A DNA stretch of 64,000 nt, taken from Virgibacillus proomii (lineage in GTDB: Bacteria; Bacillota; Bacilli; Bacillales; Amphibacillaceae). The position numbers and the translations under genes are program-made. How positions within the stretch are numbered: position 1 is the stretch's first letter; every line of letters begins with the position of its first letter. The DNA lies in the NCBI RefSeq assembly GCF_900162615.1, contig NZ_FUFN01000009.1:1024403-1088402 (forward strand), written 5' to 3'. The notes beneath the pieces were generated by a model. That model worked only from the letters and a program-made list of their open reading frames with translations, did no database searches and was not told the origin of the DNA. Positions 61,682-64,000 of this stretch are shown here, piece after piece.

Positions 61682-62389
61682 GTGGAATTGTTACAAATAT
61701 CTTTAAAATTAGTCATCGGTTTCTTTATTCTATTTCTCTTAATCCAAGTTATTGGAAAGAAAATAATAGATAAATATACTCCATTCCATTTTATTTCAGC
61801 TATTGTCTTGAGCGAATTGTTAGGAAATGCTATCTATGAAAAAAGTGTTCCTATCACCCATATCATTTTCACCATACTTATATGGGGATGTTTAGTATTA
61901 ATAGTAGAATACATTGCTCAAAAATCCCTTTTATTAAGACGAGTGTTCGAAGGTAAACCAACAATGGTGATTCGACATGGTGAGATCGATTTTGAACAAT
62001 TAAAAAAGAGTCGCATGAATATTAATCAATTACAAAGCTTACTTCGCCAAAGTGAAATTTTCTCCATTCGTGAAGTGGCATTTGCACTAATAGAACTTAA
62101 TGGCTCCATCAGTGTATTAAAAAAATCACAGTATCAAAAAACAACTTTACAAGACTTTAATATGCCTCCACAGCCTGTATACCTTCCGATAACACTAATT
62201 AAAGATGGTGTATTAATTAAAGAACACTTAAAAGAAATAAACAAAGATGACCAATGGTTAAAGAACCAGTTATTAGACCATAACATCAGCAAAATGAAAG
62301 ACGTACTTTTTGCAGAATGGCTAGAAAACGATGGTTTATTTGTGATTCCACATAAATCACTTTTACATCATAAAAAGGATAAAGGGTAA
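61682..62389 (+). CDS. DUF421 (YetF/YcaP-type) membrane protein
   Basis: A 235-residue protein with three N-terminal membrane helices (about 5-24, 36-52, 58-78) and a cytoplasmic C-terminal domain: 'VFEGKPTMVIRHGEIDFEQL', 'SRMNINQLQSLLRQSEIFSI', 'EVAFALIELNGSISVLKKSQ'. This is the YetF/DUF421 layout; in Bacillus such proteins occur in spore-formers and several act in the spore or envelope, but the biochemical role is unsettled. The GTG start has GGGGG 6 bases upstream. It is the last gene of the Bacillaceae part of the window. Confidence 0.9.
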   Translation: MELLQISLKLVIGFFILFLLIQVIGKKIIDKYTPFHFISAIVLSELLGNAIYEKSVPITHIIFTILIWGCLVLIVEYIAQKSLLLRRVFEGKPTMVIRHGEIDFEQLKKSRMNINQLQSLLRQSEIFSIREVAFALIELNGSISVLKKSQYQKTTLQDFNMPPQPVYLPITLIKDGVLIKEHLKEINKDDQWLKNQLLDHNISKMKDVLFAEWLENDGLFVIPHKSLLHHKKDKG

Positions 62390-62715
62390 ATAAATGTAAG
62401 TTCGTATGGGGTAGTACTTCTTAAGATTCATTAATAGGATAATTTGAGCTTCTAATTTAAAGAACCCATCTGAATATTATTTATTCTGTTTCTATCTTTG
62501 AAAAATTGCTGTAATTCTTTCTACCGTTTTCTACACTCGGTTACGTATCGCAAAAATCTATACTATACAAACGGAATCAGTCTGCACAAAAACTCAAAGC
62601 ATAAGGTGTACAATGCGCCTAAAATATGCCTAAATTATGATAATCTGTCAATAACCACCCATATTTCGTTAAATCAAGCAGCTGTGGTGGTTACAACACC
62701 TATTCATTCAATCTG
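62390..62715. other. intergenic end of the Bacillaceae-like sequence
   Basis: AT-rich DNA without a supported gene. A short inverted pair (AACCACC/GGTGGTT, near 62654 and 62686) precedes the change to GC-rich sequence at about 62716. Confidence 0.35.
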
Positions 62716-62734
62716 TCGGACAGCTCCTAGGCTA

Positions 62735-63330
62735 GCGAGATCGCTGGTCGATGAGTGGTGTGACGAGCTGTTGAAACGACCTCACGCCGGTCGCCATACG
62801 CGTTGAGCATCTCGGAGTCGTGCATAGACACAATGGACCGTGCGGCCGTGCACGACGGAGTCCGCAAGCAGATCGATGACCTTTCGCGGGTTGGCTGCGT
62901 CGAGTGAATGTGAAGCGGTGGGCTCAGCGGCGAACAGATCACTCGTACTTGTAGATGGCATGAACAGCGCAAAATCGCTACTTCCCGCCCTCACTCACGT
63001 GGCGCTGGCCTACTCACCTTCTTCCACCGCCTCTTGAGACCCATCTGCTCAAGCATCTGCATTTTTAGTTCCCGTGACGCTTCGTCCCAGGCCACTTGCC
63101 TGCATGGCGACATTGAAGGCAACCGACTCCTCATTATGATACTGTAATCTAAAGTATGAACGCTGTGTGGTCACGCCAGAATTGACGTCGTTCCGTTCCT
63201 TGTGACATCATCTCTGTCGATCAAGATGCTTCCCTAATCCACTTGGGGAAACAGCCCGAGGCAGTGCAAGTGTATGGTCTTTCTACATCCGCTCGAACCA
63301 ACGAGGGCAGTCATGACCCCGGGCGTGCAA
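62735..63330 (-). pseudogene. ABC transporter ATP-binding protein, decayed
   Basis: In order on the minus strand but in different frames: 'PGVMTALVGSSGCRKT' (Walker A region with Arg in place of Gly), 'GSILIDRDDVT', 'WRDHTAFILQ' (Q-loop region), 'ESVAFNVAMQAS', 'DLFAAEPTAS' and 'SLDAANPRKVIDLLADSVVH' (Walker B and D-loop with two extra codons between), 'GRTV' and, shifted, 'HDSEMLNAYGDRREVVSTA' (H-loop). Several frameshifts and stops interrupt it. It follows the membrane-protein gene as expected for a bacteriocin-associated exporter. Sequencing error in a low-quality contig end could mimic this decay. Confidence 0.65.
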
Positions 63331-63413
63331 CAAACAGTCTCACCGTCAGCCGGCCGCCTACCAATTGCTACAGAAACGCCCTGGGATTCAATCAACCATC
63401 TGCACCTCTCTGA

Positions 63414-64000
63414 TCAAATTCGACGCCTACTAACGCCATTGAAACACCAACGTGCAGCAAACAAATGGCTTAGTGGCACCACAAGCAATCCATACGCCGC
63501 GGCCACGAGTACAGCTCCCAACGCATCAGGCTTTTGGAAGAAGACTACGACGCCCACGAGACCGACCCCAACAAGCAATTCCTTCGCCACTCGGCTCTGG
63601 AGGATCCGCGCCCATGACCGGCCTGCCACCCGCAGCGGGAAGTCACGCTTTGCCTGAAGCAGTGCGGTGATCAACGCACTGATCGCAGCAGCGACAGTGA
63701 AAGCAACAACTAATGCAATCAGCGCAAGATTCTGCAACCACACAACGTACGCTGCGAACTGCGCGAGGAGAATCCCCTCTTCGGCAATGTAGGCAACTTT
63801 CAATTCGCCTTTGAGGCCGCGATCTCGTAGCGCCTGTACGTCGAGACCATTCCGCTCTAACAATTGCTGCGTAGCAGTCACACCGGTGAACACAATGTTG
63901 CTACCCGAGGCCATGGATGTCAAGGCAGAATCGTTAAAGGTGTCGTAAAGCGAAGGCACGACGACGACTAGGACATCGTCCGCAAAGTGAAGCCTTTCGC
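63414..64000 (-). CDS. bacteriocin-associated integral membrane protein (DUF1430-like), C-terminal part
   Basis: The frame is open to the right edge (reading 'ERLHFADDVLVVVVPSLYDT' at the edge), so the N-terminal part is missing and the ATG at 63959 is not a true start. The visible part, about 195 residues, has 'DRGLKGELKVAYIAEEGILL', then membrane helices 'LALIALVVAFTVAAAISALI' and 'LLVGVGLVGVVVFF', the linker 'KRDFPLRVAGRSWARILQSR', and the end 'PLSHLFAARWCFNGVSRRRI'. This matches actinobacterial permease-like proteins linked to lactococcin-972-type bacteriocins. An ABC ATPase remnant follows. Confidence 0.7.
   Translation of the reverse strand, partial: ERLHFADDVLVVVVPSLYDTFNDSALTSMASGSNIVFTGVTATQQLLERNGLDVQALRDRGLKGELKVAYIAEEGILLAQFAAYVVWLQNLALIALVVAFTVAAAISALITALLQAKRDFPLRVAGRSWARILQSRVAKELLVGVGLVGVVVFFQKPDALGAVLVAAAYGLLVVPLSHLFAARWCFNGVSRRRI

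Larger units (their letters stand above)
62716..64000. other. GC-rich segment of actinobacterial character
   Basis: Base composition changes abruptly from AT-rich to GC-rich at about 62716 and stays so to the window end. Codon use in the membrane-protein frame (many GCG, CTG, GTC, CGC) is unlike anything to the left. The two genes recognised are of actinobacterial ABC-transporter type. There is no tRNA, integrase or flanking repeat at the join, so contamination or a chimeric contig is at least as likely as gene transfer. Confidence 0.7.

Noticed and set aside
62498..63037. Short open frames on both strands around the GC-rich junction
   Set aside because: They cross the composition change or lie antisense to the ABC ATPase remnant; GC-rich DNA gives long chance frames.
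63274..63670. Plus-strand frames of 127 and 72 codons
   Set aside because: They are antisense to the membrane-protein gene and the ATPase remnant, which have recognisable family sequence.

Overview
The window reads as chromosome of a low-GC Gram-positive spore-former relative, family Bacillaceae, probably a Virgibacillus/Oceanobacillus-type organism. This rests on AT-rich DNA, strong AGGAGG-type ribosome sites with many TTG/GTG starts, a SipW/TasA matrix locus, MurQ/MupG wall recycling, BlaI/BlaR1, and Bacillus-style cre and Pho boxes. The last 1.3 kb (about 62716 to the end) is different: high GC, with a decayed ABC ATPase and a bacteriocin-associated membrane protein of actinobacterial type. 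That join may be an assembly chimera.

Layout. 1-9.1 kb: start of argS, a Crp/Fnr (ArcR-like) regulator, a small Xre regulator with two operator dyads, an FAH-family hydrolase, class I fructose-bisphosphate aldolase, a secreted GH63-like glucosidase and undecaprenyl-diphosphatase. 9.5-11.4 kb: a MazG-type pyrophosphohydrolase and a class V aminotransferase broken by one in-frame TAA. 11.6-17.3 kb: a TasA-type matrix locus (sipW and a TapA-like protein on the minus strand, tasA-like on the plus strand). It encloses two secreted phosphate-scavenging enzymes, alkaline phosphatase and a glycerophosphodiester phosphodiesterase, that share a C-terminal FIMAH-type domain; a Pho box precedes the phosphatase. 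17.9-27.6 kb: two divergent operons for cell-wall amino sugars (PTS IIA, MupG, sugar kinase, AnmK, MurQ; and RpiR/MurR regulator, PTS IIB, IIC, small membrane protein, GH4). 27.8-31.1 kb: LyxK-like kinase, SDR and 2-hydroxyacid dehydrogenase. 31.2-34.2 kb: a graveyard of gene and IS fragments plus a split AraC/GyrI regulator. 35.2-43 kb: a nucleoside salvage operon (deoC, gntR, ribokinase-like, nucleoside hydrolase, nupC) divergent from a BMP-family lipoprotein paired with a chemoreceptor. 43.5-53.3 kb: a sugar ABC importer with GH13, DUF1861, GH130 and phosphoglucomutase, divergent from a LacI regulator. 54-57.6 kb: BlaI/BlaR1 facing a deleted and frameshifted penicillin-binding protein. 57.9-62.4 kb: aldehyde dehydrogenase, a CofE-like ligase and a DUF421 membrane protein.

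At least five families of dispersed non-coding repeats occur between genes. The most striking (called R2 here) is a unit of about 148 bp with two hairpins, whose first stem changes sequence between copies but keeps its pairing. R2 has inserted into another repeat (R3) and, as three tandem units, between the MurR-type regulator and the PTS genes it probably once adjoined. No rRNA, tRNA, CRISPR array or intact insertion sequence was seen.
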